64,000 nt of DNA from Sphingomonas adhaesiva (GCF_002374855.1 NZ_NWVC01000004.1:248001-312000); one strand, 5' to 3'; positions 20,178 through 29,698 are shown, numbered from the stretch's first letter. A program made the numbers and translations. Notes: generated by a model from the letters alone, not told the origin.

Positions 20178-21130
20178 GGCCGGGATTCGCCATCCCGGTC
20201 GAGCAGCCGGTGGTACGGGTCGTCCGTGCCGCGCGGCGGCACCGCGCCGGCGCGCATCACCACCCAGCCCGCCAGCCGATGCCCGGCCAGCGCGGCGGCG
20301 TGCGGCGCGGCGCCGCGCAACAGCGCGTGGAGATAGCCGGCGTTGAAGGCATCGCCCGCGCCGCTGGTATCGGCGGGGCGCAGCCGCTGCGGCGGCGGCA
20401 GGGTCCGGCCGTCTGGCAGCAGGCATCCGTCCGCGCCCAGTTTCACCACGACCGTCCCGGCGCCGCCCGCCCGCCAGCGTGCCGCCGTGTCCGCGGCGCT
20501 CGCGTCCGTACCCTCCATCGCCGTCTCGTCCTCCAGCGTCGGCAGCCCGATCGTGCAGCAGGCGATCGCGCGGTCGCGCCAGTGGCGCGCCGTGTCCGCG
20601 TCGTCCCACAACCGCGGCCGGTAATTGCCGTCGAACGCCACCTGCCGGCCTTCGTCGCGCATCCGTCGCGCCAGTGCCAGCAACGTCGCGCGCCCGGCGT
20701 CCGGCAGGATCGCCAGCGAAATCAGCGAGAAGACCAGCAGGTCCGCGGCCTGCGCGGTCGCCAGCGCGCCGTCGGCGCCGGGCAGCGCGAACACCTGCCG
20801 CGCCGCGCTGTCGCCCCGCCAGTAGCTGAACGTGCGCTCGCCCGCGTCGTCGGTACGGATCGCGTACAGCCCCGGCAGCCGCGCCTCGTCGGTCAGGATC
20901 AGCGCCGTGTCCAGGCCCTCGGCCTGCCAGTCGGCGCGCAGCGCGTCGCTGAACGGATCGCTGCCCAGCGCGGTCAGATAGGCGACGCGGTCGCCGCCCC
21001 GCGCAAGGTGGATCGCGGTGTTGAGCGTGTCGCCGCCGTGCCCCAGCCGCCATGGGCCGCCGTCGGTGGCAACGGTCGACGGCGCGCGCGACAATTCCAG
21101 CATTCCTTCGCCAACCACCACGATCCGCAC
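20174..21130 (-). CDS. kdgK: 2-keto-3-deoxygluconate kinase, PfkB family
   Basis: A 318-aa sugar kinase that should phosphorylate KDG to KDPG, the step after UxuA. The N-terminal GGDTLNTAIHLAR and the PfkB signature DTSGAGDAFNAGYLHALLRG with catalytic Asp are intact. The family also includes fructokinase and ribokinase; the KDG assignment rests on the uronate context. It is read divergently from the regulator gene, 61 nt away. Confidence 0.85.
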   Translation of the reverse strand: MRIVVVGEGMLELSRAPSTVATDGGPWRLGHGGDTLNTAIHLARGGDRVAYLTALGSDPFSDALRADWQAEGLDTALILTDEARLPGLYAIRTDDAGERTFSYWRGDSAARQVFALPGADGALATAQAADLLVFSLISLAILPDAGRATLLALARRMRDEGRQVAFDGNYRPRLWDDADTARHWRDRAIACCTIGLPTLEDETAMEGTDASAADTAARWRAGGAGTVVVKLGADGCLLPDGRTLPPPQRLRPADTSGAGDAFNAGYLHALLRGAAPHAAALAGHRLAGWVVMRAGAVPPRGTDDPYHRLLDRDGESRP

Positions 21131-21191
21131 CGGCCGTTCTCCATCTCGCTTCGCGTGCGAAATGTGATATTGGTCAGTCCGCTGTCAACGA

Positions 21192-21989
21192 ATGAGTCTG
21201 TCCATGCCCTTGCCAACGTCCGGCACCACGGACCTTTTCCCCGCGTCCGGGGACCGGCTCTACCAGCGGCTCGCCCGTATCCTGTTCGAGCAATTGTCCT
21301 CGGGGCGGTACGGGATCGGCGACCGCCTGCCTGCCGAGCGGGAATTGTCCGTCGAATATAACGTCAGCCGCCCCGCCGTCCGCGAGGCGCTGATCGCGCT
21401 GGAGGTACAGGGCTTCATCGAGGTGCGGATCGGCTCCGGCGCGTTCGTCCGGCGCCTGCCCGGCGATAGCGAGGACCGGCCCGATTTCGCCATCACCGCC
21501 TTCGAGCTGACCGAGGCGCGGCTGGTGTTCGAGGGCGAGGCCGCAGCGCTCGCGGCGATCCACATCACCGATGAGGAACTCGCCGAACTGCAGGCGCTGG
21601 TCGATCGCATCGGCGAGGAGAATCTGCTGCCCGACGTGACCGAGGACGCCGACCGCGACTTCCACCGCGCCATCGCGAAGGCGACCCGCAATGCCGCGAT
21701 CCAGATGACGATCGACGAATTCTGGCGCGTGCGCACGACATCGCCGGAATGCGCGCTGCTACACGACAAGGCGCGGCGCGCCAACGTCCGTCCCGTCGTG
21801 GCGGAGCATCAGGCGATCCTCGATTCGCTGCGCGATCATGATCCCGCCGCCGCGCGCGGGGCGATGCGCGCGCATCTGTCCGCGGTCATGGACTATCTGC
21901 TGTTCGCGACCGAGGAACGCGCGATCGAGGAGGCGCGCCGGACGGTCGCATCGACGCGCGCGCGCTATCGCGCGACCGTCGGGGTCTGA
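21192..21989 (+). CDS. FadR-subfamily GntR regulator (UxuR/ExuR-like)
   Basis: A 265-aa regulator. The N-terminal winged helix (GDRLPAERELSVEYNVSRPA, VREALIALEVQGFIEVRIGSG) is followed by an FCD effector domain with the conserved DRDFHRAIAKAT. UxuR/ExuR proteins repress uronate genes and are released by fructuronate, galacturonate or KDG-type intermediates. Candidate binding sites occur in the receptor/MFS intergenic region and just downstream, before the GH2 gene. Likely the local regulator of 14-28.8 kb. Confidence 0.85.
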   Translation: MSLSMPLPTSGTTDLFPASGDRLYQRLARILFEQLSSGRYGIGDRLPAERELSVEYNVSRPAVREALIALEVQGFIEVRIGSGAFVRRLPGDSEDRPDFAITAFELTEARLVFEGEAAALAAIHITDEELAELQALVDRIGEENLLPDVTEDADRDFHRAIAKATRNAAIQMTIDEFWRVRTTSPECALLHDKARRANVRPVVAEHQAILDSLRDHDPAAARGAMRAHLSAVMDYLLFATEERAIEEARRTVASTRARYRATVGV

Positions 21990-22001
21990 CAGCGGAAAAT
22001 C

Positions 22002-22016
22002 ACTGGTAAGACCAGT
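22002..22016. promoter_or_regulatory. Perfect palindromic operator before the GH2-uxuA-uxaC-uxuB operon
   Basis: ACTGGTAAGACCAGT is a perfect 6-bp inverted repeat with a 3-nt centre, containing TGGT-AAG-ACCA. This fits the FadR-class consensus TNGT-N3-ACNA. It lies 13 nt after the regulator stop and 40 nt before the GH2 start, so the regulator would control the degradative operon. The motif is seen; binding is inferred. Confidence 0.6.
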
Positions 22017-22055
22017 TTCGTCGCGTTATGCAGGCTCCGTAGCTGGAGAGGCATC

Positions 22056-24815
22056 ATGACGAACAAGGCATCGGGCCTTTTCACCACCGCAAGCATCGTC
22101 GCCGCCCTGTTCGCCCACCCCGCCTTCGCGGCGCAGGAGCGGCCGGTCGCGGCGCCTTCTCCAGCCTCGTCGGGCGCGCAGCCGCGCGGCGAGACCGTGC
22201 TTGACCGGGGCTGGCGCTTCCACCTCGGCGCGCCCGTTGCCGATCCGCTGGGTGCTCCCCTCGACGATCGGTCGTGGCAGCCGGTGACCGTGCCGCACAC
22301 GTGGAACCGGATCGGCTATTACCGTCCCGACCCGGCGTCGCACGTCAACACGCCGGAAACGATCGACAAGACCCAGGGCGTGGGGTGGTACAGCCTGCGC
22401 TTCACCCCGCCGGCGGCGGCGTCGAAGAAGCGCCAGTGGCTCGAATTCGACGCCGCCAGCCGCACCGCCGATGTCTGGCTCAACGGTCGCCGGCTGGGCA
22501 GCCACGCCGGCGGCTTCTCGCGCTTTCGCCTCGATGCCACCGACGCGCTGCGCGCAGGCCAGGAAAACGTCCTGCTGGTGCGCGTCGACAACAGCGCGCC
22601 GACCGGCAAGGATGCCGCCACGGCCGATATCCTGCCGCTGACCGGGGATTTCTTCGTCCACGGCGGCCTTTACCGGCCGGTGCGACTGGTGACGACCGAT
22701 CCGGTCCATATCGACATGGCCGATTTCGGCGGGTCCGGTGTCGCCGCGTCCACGCTGGCGGCGGACGCGACCGCCGCGCGCGTTGCCGTGCGGACCCGCA
22801 TCGTCAACGACGGCACGGCGCGCGCGCCGGTCCGGGTCGTCGCGCGGCTGGTCGACGCGGCGGGCACCGTCGCCGCGACCGCCGCGCAGGCGGTCACCCT
22901 CCGCCCCGCCGCCGCGGGCGCGCCGGTGTCCGAAACGTCGCTGGAGCTGGACGTCGCCAACCCGCATCTGTGGCAGGGGACGAAGGACCCGTATCTGTAC
23001 ACGCTGGTCGTCGAGGTCGCGGATGCGCGCGGGGCGGTGCGCGATCGCGTGTCGCAGCCGTTCGGCCTGCGCACGATCCGCATCGACCCGGCGCGCGGGC
23101 TGTTCCTGAACGGCGAGCATGTCGCGCTGCACGGCGTCGGCTACCACCAGGATCGCGAGGGGAAGGGCTGGGCGATCACGCCGCAGGACGTCGCGGACGA
23201 CATGGCAATCATGCGCGAGATGGGCGTGAACGCCATCCGGCTGACGCATTACCAGCATGGCCGGCCAATCCACGACCTGGCCGACCGCTACGGCCTCTTG
23301 GTCTGGGACGAAATACCGCTGGTGTCGGCATGGACGCACCGCGGCGAGCTTGAACCGCGTCCGGGGCTGGTCGCCAATGCGCGCCAGCAGCTTCGCGAAC
23401 TGATCCGCCAGAACCGCAACCATCCCTCGGTGGTCACCTGGGGCATCGCCAACGAGGTCGATTTCGGCAATTCCTTCCCCGCGTTCCTGACCGGCTATCC
23501 CGACGGCAAGTCGCCCGATCCGATGCCGCTGCTGCGCGAGTTGCAGGCGCTGGCCCATGCCGAGGACGCGGGGCGCCCGACCGCGCTGGCCACCTGCTGC
23601 GAAGGGCGGCTGTTCGACCAGGGCGTCGATATCCCGACGACCGCGTCGGCGGCCGACCTGGGCGGGGCGAACCGCTATTTCGGCTGGTATTTCGGCACGC
23701 CCGACGATCTGGGGCCGCACCTCGACATGCTGCGCGCCAAACGGCCCGACCAGCCGCTGTCGGTGACCGAATATGGCGCGGGCGGCGCGACGACGATCCA
23801 TACCGACGACGTGCTGGGCGGCCCGATCGATTCGCGCGGGCGCATCCAGCCGGAGGAATATGAGAGCCATATCCACGAACAGGCGTGGAAGGCGCTGAAG
23901 GCGCGCCCGTATCTGTGGGGCACGTTCCTGTGGAATTCGTTCGATTTCGCCACCACCGTGCGCGCCGAGGGCGATGCGCAGGACATCAATACCAAGGGGC
24001 TGGTCACCTATGACCGGGCGATCCGCAAGGACGCCTATTTCTTTTACAAGGCCAATTGGACCGACGCGCCCACCGTGCACATCACCGGGCGGCGCTATAC
24101 CGATCGGGCGTATCGCGTCACCGACGTGCGCGTGTACAGCAACGCCCCGGTTACCGAACTGGCGCTCAACGGCCGGTCGCTGGGCACGCGCGGCGATTGT
24201 CCGGACCGGATCTGCGTCTGGAACGGGGTCGCGCTGGATGCGGGCGCGAACGATCTGGTCGCGCGCGGCCGGTTCGCGGCGGCGGCGGCGCCGGTGGAGG
24301 ATCGCGTGTCGTGGCAATTGGGGGCGGATGCGCGCGCGCATCTGCGCATCGACGCGGGCGCGATCGTCGCCGCGCCGGCCACGCGCCGCTTCGGCTCGGA
24401 TGCCTTCTTCACCGGTGGTGCGGCCGGAACGCTCAACAAGCCCGCCGACTACGGCAAGGCCGCCGTCGTCGCGACGATCGCGGGGACGCCCGACGCCGCC
24501 GTCGCGGCGACCTACCGGTACGGAACATTCGGCTACCGGCTGCCGCTGGCCGACGGCCGCTATCAGGTGACGCTGACCTTCGTCGAACCGTCGCTCGCAC
24601 CCGGCGCGCGCGTCTTCGACGTGACCGCCAACGGCCGGCCGATCGTCTCCGCGCTCGACGTGGCGCGCGCGGCGGGCGGCACCGCGACGGCGCTGCAACG
24701 GCGCGCGACGGTGGAGGTGCGGGGCGGGACGCTCGACCTTGCGTTTGTGCCGCGCACGGGCGAGGCGATCGTGTCCGCGATCGAGATCGAGGAGGTGTCG
24801 CGTGGCGCGCGCTGA
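22056..24815 (+). CDS. Secreted glycoside hydrolase family 2 enzyme with malectin-like C-terminal domain
   Basis: A 919-aa exported enzyme (signal peptide ending AHPAFAAQ). Domain order: GH2 sugar-binding domain (LDRGWRFHLGAP..., about 45-200), immunoglobulin-like domain (about 210-330) and TIM barrel (about 340-650). The acid/base Glu is in WGIANEVDFGN and the probable nucleophile Glu in LSVTEYGAGG. The tail (about 760-910, YGTFGYRLPLADGRYQVTLT) resembles malectin carbohydrate-binding domains. GH2 covers beta-galactosidases, beta-mannosidases and beta-glucuronidases. Being first in an operon for glucuronate breakdown makes a glucuronidase-like or sidechain-cleaving role plausible, but specificity is unproven. 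Confidence 0.88.
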   Translation: MTNKASGLFTTASIVAALFAHPAFAAQERPVAAPSPASSGAQPRGETVLDRGWRFHLGAPVADPLGAPLDDRSWQPVTVPHTWNRIGYYRPDPASHVNTPETIDKTQGVGWYSLRFTPPAAASKKRQWLEFDAASRTADVWLNGRRLGSHAGGFSRFRLDATDALRAGQENVLLVRVDNSAPTGKDAATADILPLTGDFFVHGGLYRPVRLVTTDPVHIDMADFGGSGVAASTLAADATAARVAVRTRIVNDGTARAPVRVVARLVDAAGTVAATAAQAVTLRPAAAGAPVSETSLELDVANPHLWQGTKDPYLYTLVVEVADARGAVRDRVSQPFGLRTIRIDPARGLFLNGEHVALHGVGYHQDREGKGWAITPQDVADDMAIMREMGVNAIRLTHYQHGRPIHDLADRYGLLVWDEIPLVSAWTHRGELEPRPGLVANARQQLRELIRQNRNHPSVVTWGIANEVDFGNSFPAFLTGYPDGKSPDPMPLLRELQALAHAEDAGRPTALATCCEGRLFDQGVDIPTTASAADLGGANRYFGWYFGTPDDLGPHLDMLRAKRPDQPLSVTEYGAGGATTIHTDDVLGGPIDSRGRIQPEEYESHIHEQAWKALKARPYLWGTFLWNSFDFATTVRAEGDAQDINTKGLVTYDRAIRKDAYFFYKANWTDAPTVHITGRRYTDRAYRVTDVRVYSNAPVTELALNGRSLGTRGDCPDRICVWNGVALDAGANDLVARGRFAAAAAPVEDRVSWQLGADARAHLRIDAGAIVAAPATRRFGSDAFFTGGAAGTLNKPADYGKAAVVATIAGTPDAAVAATYRYGTFGYRLPLADGRYQVTLTFVEPSLAPGARVFDVTANGRPIVSALDVARAAGGTATALQRRATVEVRGGTLDLAFVPRTGEAIVSAIEIEEVSRGAR

Positions 24816-24837
24816 TCTGAAGGATGACCTGCCCCGC

Positions 24838-26019
24838 ATGACGCCGACGATGCGATGGTTCGGCCCGGCCGATCCGGTCCCGCTCGCGCACATCCGCCAG
24901 GCGGGGGCGGTGGAGGTCGTGACCGCGCTTCACGAACTGCCGAACGGCGCGGTGTGGCAGGCCGATCACATCGCCGCGCGCAAGGCGACGATCGCGCAGG
25001 CCGGGCTGGGCTGGACCGTCGTCGAAAGCCTGCCCGTGCACGAGGACATCAAGACCCGCGGCCCCGGCTGGGACCGGTACATCGACGCCTATCGCCGCAG
25101 CCTGGCGCATCTGGGCGCCAACGGCGTCACCACGGTCACCTACAATTTCATGCCGCTGCTCGACTGGACGCGCACGGACCTTGCTTGGCAGCTGCCCGAT
25201 GGCGCCCGCGCGCTGCGGTTCGAATGGGAAGCGGTGGCGGTCTACGACATCCATATCCTGCGCCGGGCGGGTGCGGCGGCGGATTACGACCCCGCGCTTC
25301 GGGAACGCGCCGCGCGCCGTTTCGCGGCGATGGACGACGCCGCGCGACATGCGCTGCAACGCACGATCATCGCCGGCCTGCCCGGCAGCGAGGAAAGCTT
25401 CAGCTCGCCCGAGTTCCTGCGCGCCTTGTCGGCCTACGATCATGTCGATGCCGACCGGCTGCGCGCCAACCATGTCGCGTTCCTGGATGCGGTGTGCCCC
25501 GCGGCGGAGGCGGCGGGCATCCGCCTGGTGGTGCACCCCGACGATCCGCCCTTCCCGATCTTTGGCCTGCCGCGGGTGGTCAGCACCGAGGCGGACGTCG
25601 CCGCGCTGTTCGCGCGCGTCCCCAGCGCGGCGAACGGGCTGTGCTTCTGCACCGGGTCGTTCGGCGCGCGCCGCGACAACGACCTGCCCGGCATGGTGCG
25701 CCGCCTGGGAGACCGCATCGGCTTCCTCCACCTGCGGTCCGTCGCGCACGAGGCGGCGGAGCGGACCTTCCACGAAGCGGAGCATCTGGGCGGCGATGCG
25801 CAGATGGCGGCGGTGGTCGCGCAGATCGTCGCGCTGGGCGCGCGCGAACGGCGCGCCATCCCGATGCGTCCCGATCACGGGCATCAGATGGCCGACGATC
25901 TCGAAAAGGTGACCAATCCCGGCTATTCGCTGATCGGCCGGCTGCGCGGCCTGGCCGAACTGCGCGGACTGGAACATGGCCTGATCCATGCCCGCCAGGC
26001 GCTGGGGGCGGTCGCATGA
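24838..26019 (+). CDS. uxuA: D-mannonate dehydratase
   Basis: Dehydrates D-mannonate to 2-keto-3-deoxygluconate. 393 aa, the usual length. MRWFGPADPVPLAHIRQAGA matches the family N-terminus (xxTWRWFGP); the barrel carries conserved TYNFMPLLDWTRTDL, PDDPPFPIFGLPR, FCTGSFGAR and RPDHGHQM. The ATG at 24838 is preferred over a GTG at 24802 because it matches the family start. It lies 22 nt after the GH2 gene, and its stop overlaps uxaC (ATGA). Confidence 0.94.
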   Translation: MTPTMRWFGPADPVPLAHIRQAGAVEVVTALHELPNGAVWQADHIAARKATIAQAGLGWTVVESLPVHEDIKTRGPGWDRYIDAYRRSLAHLGANGVTTVTYNFMPLLDWTRTDLAWQLPDGARALRFEWEAVAVYDIHILRRAGAAADYDPALRERAARRFAAMDDAARHALQRTIIAGLPGSEESFSSPEFLRALSAYDHVDADRLRANHVAFLDAVCPAAEAAGIRLVVHPDDPPFPIFGLPRVVSTEADVAALFARVPSAANGLCFCTGSFGARRDNDLPGMVRRLGDRIGFLHLRSVAHEAAERTFHEAEHLGGDAQMAAVVAQIVALGARERRAIPMRPDHGHQMADDLEKVTNPGYSLIGRLRGLAELRGLEHGLIHARQALGAVA

Positions 26020-27428
26020 GCCGGCCGCTGGTCCTGCATCCCGACCGCCTGTTCGCCAGCGATCCCGTCCAGCGGGACATCGCCCGCGCGCTCTACGCGA
26101 CCATCGCCGACGCGCCGATCGTCAGCCCGCACGGCCATACCGATCCGCGCTGGTTCGCTGACGACCAGCCGTGGACCGATGCGACCGCGCTGCTGCTCCA
26201 GCCGGATCATTACATCTTCCGCATGCTCTACAGCCAGGGGGTGCCGCTCGACGCGCTGGCGATCCCGCGGCGCGACGGGGAGCCGGCGACCGATCGCCGC
26301 GCGGCGTGGCGTACCTTCGCCGATCATTACCATCTGTTCCGCGGCACGCCGTCGCGCCTGTGGCTCGATCACGTATTTGCCGAGGTATTCGGCTTCGACC
26401 GGGCGCTCGATCGCGGCACCGCGGACGATTATTTCGACCGCATCGGCGAGGCGCTGGCGCGCGAGGCCTTCCGTCCGCGCGCGCTGTTCGACCGGTTCCG
26501 CATCGACTTCCTCGCCACGACCGAGGGCGCGCACGACGATCTCGACGCGCATCGGCGGATCCGCGCCTCGGGATGGAACGGGCGGGTGGTGACCACCTAC
26601 CGCCCGGACAGCGTGATCGACGTCGAGCACGAACAGTTCGCGGGCGCGATGCGACGCTTCGCGGAGCTGACCGGCGAGGACGTGTACAGCTGGCAGGGCT
26701 ATCTTGCCGCGCATCGCAGCCGCCGCGCCGCGTTCCAAGCCGCCGGGGCGACCGCGACCGATCACGGCCACCCCACGGTCGCCACCGCCGATCTTCCCCC
26801 GGCGCAGGCCGAGGCGCTGTTCGCGCGCATCGTCACCGGGCGCTGGACGGCGGCCGACGCGGAGCTGTTCCGCGCGCAGATGCTGACCGAAATGGCGCGG
26901 ATGTCGCTGGACGACGGCATGGTGATGCAGATCCATCCCGGCAGCTTCCGCAATCACAACGCCGGCCTGTTCGCCAGCCACGGCCGCGACAAGGGCGCGG
27001 ACTTGCCGACGCGCACCGAATTCGTTGCGGCGCTCAAGCCGATGCTCGACGTCGTCGGAAACAGCGCGGACGTGACCATCATCCTCTTCACGCTGGACGA
27101 AAGCGCCTATGCGCGCGAACTGGCACCGCTGGCGGGTCATTATCCCTGCCTGCGGCTCGGCCCGGCATGGTGGTTCCACGACAGTCCCGAAGGGATGCGC
27201 CGCTTCCGCGAGATGACGACCGAGACCGCCGGCTTCTACAATACGGTCGGGTTCAACGACGACACGCGCGCGTTCCTGTCGATCCCGGCGCGCCACGACG
27301 TCGCGCGCCGCGTCGATTGCGCCTTCCTGGCGCGGCTGGTCGCCGAACACCGGCTGCAGGATTGGGAGGCGGCCGATCTGGCGCAGGAACTGACCAGCGG
27401 TCTGGTCCGCCGGGCGTACCGGCTGTGA
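26016..27428 (+). CDS. uxaC: Glucuronate (uronate) isomerase
   Basis: Interconverts D-glucuronate and D-fructuronate (and galacturonate/tagaturonate). 470 aa, full length. The metal-binding SPHGHTDPRWFADDQPW at the N-terminus and MQIHPGSFRNHN and PAWWFHDSPEGM later on are family hallmarks. The start ATG overlaps the uxuA stop by 4 nt and the end overlaps uxuB by 4 nt, so the three enzymes are translationally coupled. Confidence 0.95.
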   Translation: MSRPLVLHPDRLFASDPVQRDIARALYATIADAPIVSPHGHTDPRWFADDQPWTDATALLLQPDHYIFRMLYSQGVPLDALAIPRRDGEPATDRRAAWRTFADHYHLFRGTPSRLWLDHVFAEVFGFDRALDRGTADDYFDRIGEALAREAFRPRALFDRFRIDFLATTEGAHDDLDAHRRIRASGWNGRVVTTYRPDSVIDVEHEQFAGAMRRFAELTGEDVYSWQGYLAAHRSRRAAFQAAGATATDHGHPTVATADLPPAQAEALFARIVTGRWTAADAELFRAQMLTEMARMSLDDGMVMQIHPGSFRNHNAGLFASHGRDKGADLPTRTEFVAALKPMLDVVGNSADVTIILFTLDESAYARELAPLAGHYPCLRLGPAWWFHDSPEGMRRFREMTTETAGFYNTVGFNDDTRAFLSIPARHDVARRVDCAFLARLVAEHRLQDWEAADLAQELTSGLVRRAYRL

Positions 27429-28807
27429 GGCTGTCGGACGGCACCGCTGGTCGCCTGCCGGCCGGGATCGCGCGCGGCTGCTATGATCGCCATGCGCAGC
27501 GCGCGGGGATCGTGCACCTGGGCATCGGCGCGTTCCACCGGGCGCATCAGGCAAGCTACACCGATGCGGCGATGGCGGCGGGGGATCGCGACTGGGCGAT
27601 CACCGGCGTGTCGCTGCGTTCGCGGCAGGTCCACGATCAGCTCTTCCCGCAGGACGGCCTGTATACCGTGACCGAGCGGCAGGCCGGCGGCGCGGCCGTG
27701 CGGCTGATCGGCGCGGTGACCGGCGTGATCGTCGCCCCCGATGCGCCCGCGCGCGCCATCGCGGCGCTGACCGCGCCGGACACCCGGATCGTCACGCTGA
27801 CCGTCACCGAAAAGGGATATGCCGCGCCCGATCCCGCGGATCGCGCAGCGGCGGGGGCGGCCCCGCGCTCGATCTACGATTATCTCGCGCAGGCGGTGGT
27901 CGGGCGGCACGATGCCGGGCTGGCGCCGCTCACGCTGGTCAGCTGCGACAATCTGTCCGACAACGGCGGCGTGCTGCGGCGGCGGCTGGCGGCGCACCTC
28001 GATATCGTCGCGCCGCGGCATCGCCGCTGGTTCGAGGACGAATGGGCGTGCCCGGCGACGATGGTCGACCGGATCGTCCCCGCGACGACCGCGGCGGACC
28101 TCGATCTGGTCGCCGACGCGCTGGGGCTGCGCGACGAAGGCGCGGTCGTCACCGAACCCTATGCCCAATGGGTGATCGAGAACCGTTTCGCCGGCCCGCG
28201 GCCGCGCTGGGACATGGTCGGCGCGACGTTCGTCGACGATGTGACGCCCTTCGAAACCGCCAAGCTGCGCATGCTGAACGGTGCGCATTCGGCGCTTGCC
28301 TATCTCGGCCTCGCGCGCGGGTATGCGTTCGTGCATCAGGCCATCGCCGATCCCGACATCGCCGCGCTGGTCGGCCGCCTGATGCGCGACGAAGCCGCGC
28401 CCTCCATCCGCACCGGCCCGGGACAGGATCTCGATCGCTATGCCGACCTGCTGCTGGCGCGCTTCCGCAATCCGGCCCTGCCGCATCGCCTGATCCAGAT
28501 CGCGGCGGACGGGTCGCAGAAGATCGGCGCCCGCTGGCTGGCGCCGCTCGCCGCCAACCGCGCGCAGGGGCGTCCGTCGCCGGCGATCCTGCACGCGCTG
28601 GCGGCCTGGGTGACGTTCGTTCGCGGCGACGGCCATCCGGTCAGCGACCCGCACGCCGGAATGCTGGCGCAGGCATGGCGGCAAGGCGGGGCCGATGGCG
28701 TCATCGACACGCTGTTCGCGCCGTCCGGGCTGTTCGGACCGGACCTCGCCCTGTCGCCCGACGAACGCGCCGACCTGCGCGATCGGCTGGCGCCCACCGC
28801 CGCCTGA
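27425..28807 (+). CDS. uxuB: Fructuronate reductase, mannitol dehydrogenase family
   Basis: NAD-dependent reduction of fructuronate to mannonate, linking UxaC to UxuA. 460 aa from a GTG that overlaps the uxaC stop (GTGA). The Rossmann start IVHLGIGAFHRAHQASYTD, the central LVSCDNLSDNGG and the catalytic region FETAKLRMLNGAHSALAYLG (conserved K-x3-LN-x2-H) are intact. Tagaturonate or mannitol reductases are relatives; the operon supports fructuronate. Confidence 0.93.
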   Translation: MRLSDGTAGRLPAGIARGCYDRHAQRAGIVHLGIGAFHRAHQASYTDAAMAAGDRDWAITGVSLRSRQVHDQLFPQDGLYTVTERQAGGAAVRLIGAVTGVIVAPDAPARAIAALTAPDTRIVTLTVTEKGYAAPDPADRAAAGAAPRSIYDYLAQAVVGRHDAGLAPLTLVSCDNLSDNGGVLRRRLAAHLDIVAPRHRRWFEDEWACPATMVDRIVPATTAADLDLVADALGLRDEGAVVTEPYAQWVIENRFAGPRPRWDMVGATFVDDVTPFETAKLRMLNGAHSALAYLGLARGYAFVHQAIADPDIAALVGRLMRDEAAPSIRTGPGQDLDRYADLLLARFRNPALPHRLIQIAADGSQKIGARWLAPLAANRAQGRPSPAILHALAAWVTFVRGDGHPVSDPHAGMLAQAWRQGGADGVIDTLFAPSGLFGPDLALSPDERADLRDRLAPTAA

Positions 28808-28847
28808 CCCGCGCGCGCGGCGCCGTGAGCAAGGTCTCCCCGTCGCG

Positions 28848-29165
28848 ATGCGGGCGTCGATGGGCACGGCGCTGGCGTCGCCCGCGCCGCACGGGGCCGG
28901 GCTCCGCAACGGCCTGTACGTGTCCGAATTCGCTCCACCGCTGCTGGATGGCGGCATCGCCTTTACCGACGGCACGCGCGTGGCGACCGATCTGCTCGCG
29001 CTGCAGCGCCTGATGATGGCGCATGGCTTGAACGAGATCTTCGTCCGGATGGGAAGCGGTGGGGGCGAGGCTGGCGAGGGCTTCGTGAATGCCCGGCGCC
29101 GCGCTGGCGAAGGCGGCCGGCGTGCCGCTCAATCCTGAACCTGCGCGGGCGATCGCGCGCCCGCC
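28848..29165 (+). pseudogene. N-terminal fragment of a carbohydrate-active or TIM-barrel gene, frameshifted
   Basis: From an ATG at 28848 the product (GLRNGLYVSEFAPPLLDGGI, AFTDGTRVATDLLALQRLM) looks like the start of a sphingomonad glycosyl hydrolase-like protein. After about 70 codons the frame runs into unrelated codons, while another frame resumes LAKAAGVPLNPE. Sequence after that belongs to a TonB receptor fragment. A decayed member of the uronate/glycan cluster; the exact family is uncertain. Confidence 0.45.
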
Positions 29166-29189
29166 CCGCCTTGTCCGCTATCGCCGATG

Positions 29190-29683
29190 GCTTGGGATGA
29201 TGCCGATATGCCGATGCCAAGTACAATCATGCGCTGGTCCCCGTAACGACTACAATGGCGATGGCAGGCCGGACGTGAATTCGGCTCCGGCGGTGCAGGC
29301 GGGCCGGTACTTCAGCCTGTGCCGCTCCTCGGCGACGCCGACGGGCGCGCCCAAGCTGCAGGCGTCCGCCAACAGCGAAGTCAACGTCGCCATCCAGGAT
29401 GGGTTCAAGGGCTTCGTCCGCGGGCTGGTCCGCTATCAGGGGACCAGGGAAGACGCCAATTCGGGCATCCGCACCCAGTCGCAGACGACGATCGACGCCT
29501 TCGCCGGCCTCAAAGACGCCGGTCGGCGGCGAGGTTTCGCTGATCGCACGGAACCTGACGAACCAGCAGATCGACACCTTCGCGCAGCGGATGTTCGGCC
29601 TGTTCGGCGACAGCACCGGCTACAGCGCCGGCGCGCGGACCCTGGGCCGCGAAGTCGGTATCCTGGTGCGCTTCGATTACTGA
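29190..29683 (+). pseudogene. C-terminal fragment of a TonB-dependent receptor, frameshifted
   Basis: Codes for barrel strands in one frame (NDYNGDGRPDVNSAPAVQAG, GFKGFVRGLVRYQGTRED, TIDAFAGLKD), then after a shift near 29515 in a second frame (GGEVSLIARNLTNQQIDTFA, GREVGILVRFDY, ending in a terminal aromatic). The terminal strand of an outer membrane barrel is recognisable; the N-terminal two thirds are missing. Probably once part of the glycan cluster. Confidence 0.7.
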
Positions 29684-29698
29684 CGCGCCCGTCGCGGC

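Noticed and set aside
22026-24893. 955-codon frame antisense to the GH2 gene.
   Set aside because: Shadow frame; His/Arg-rich composition and no domain.
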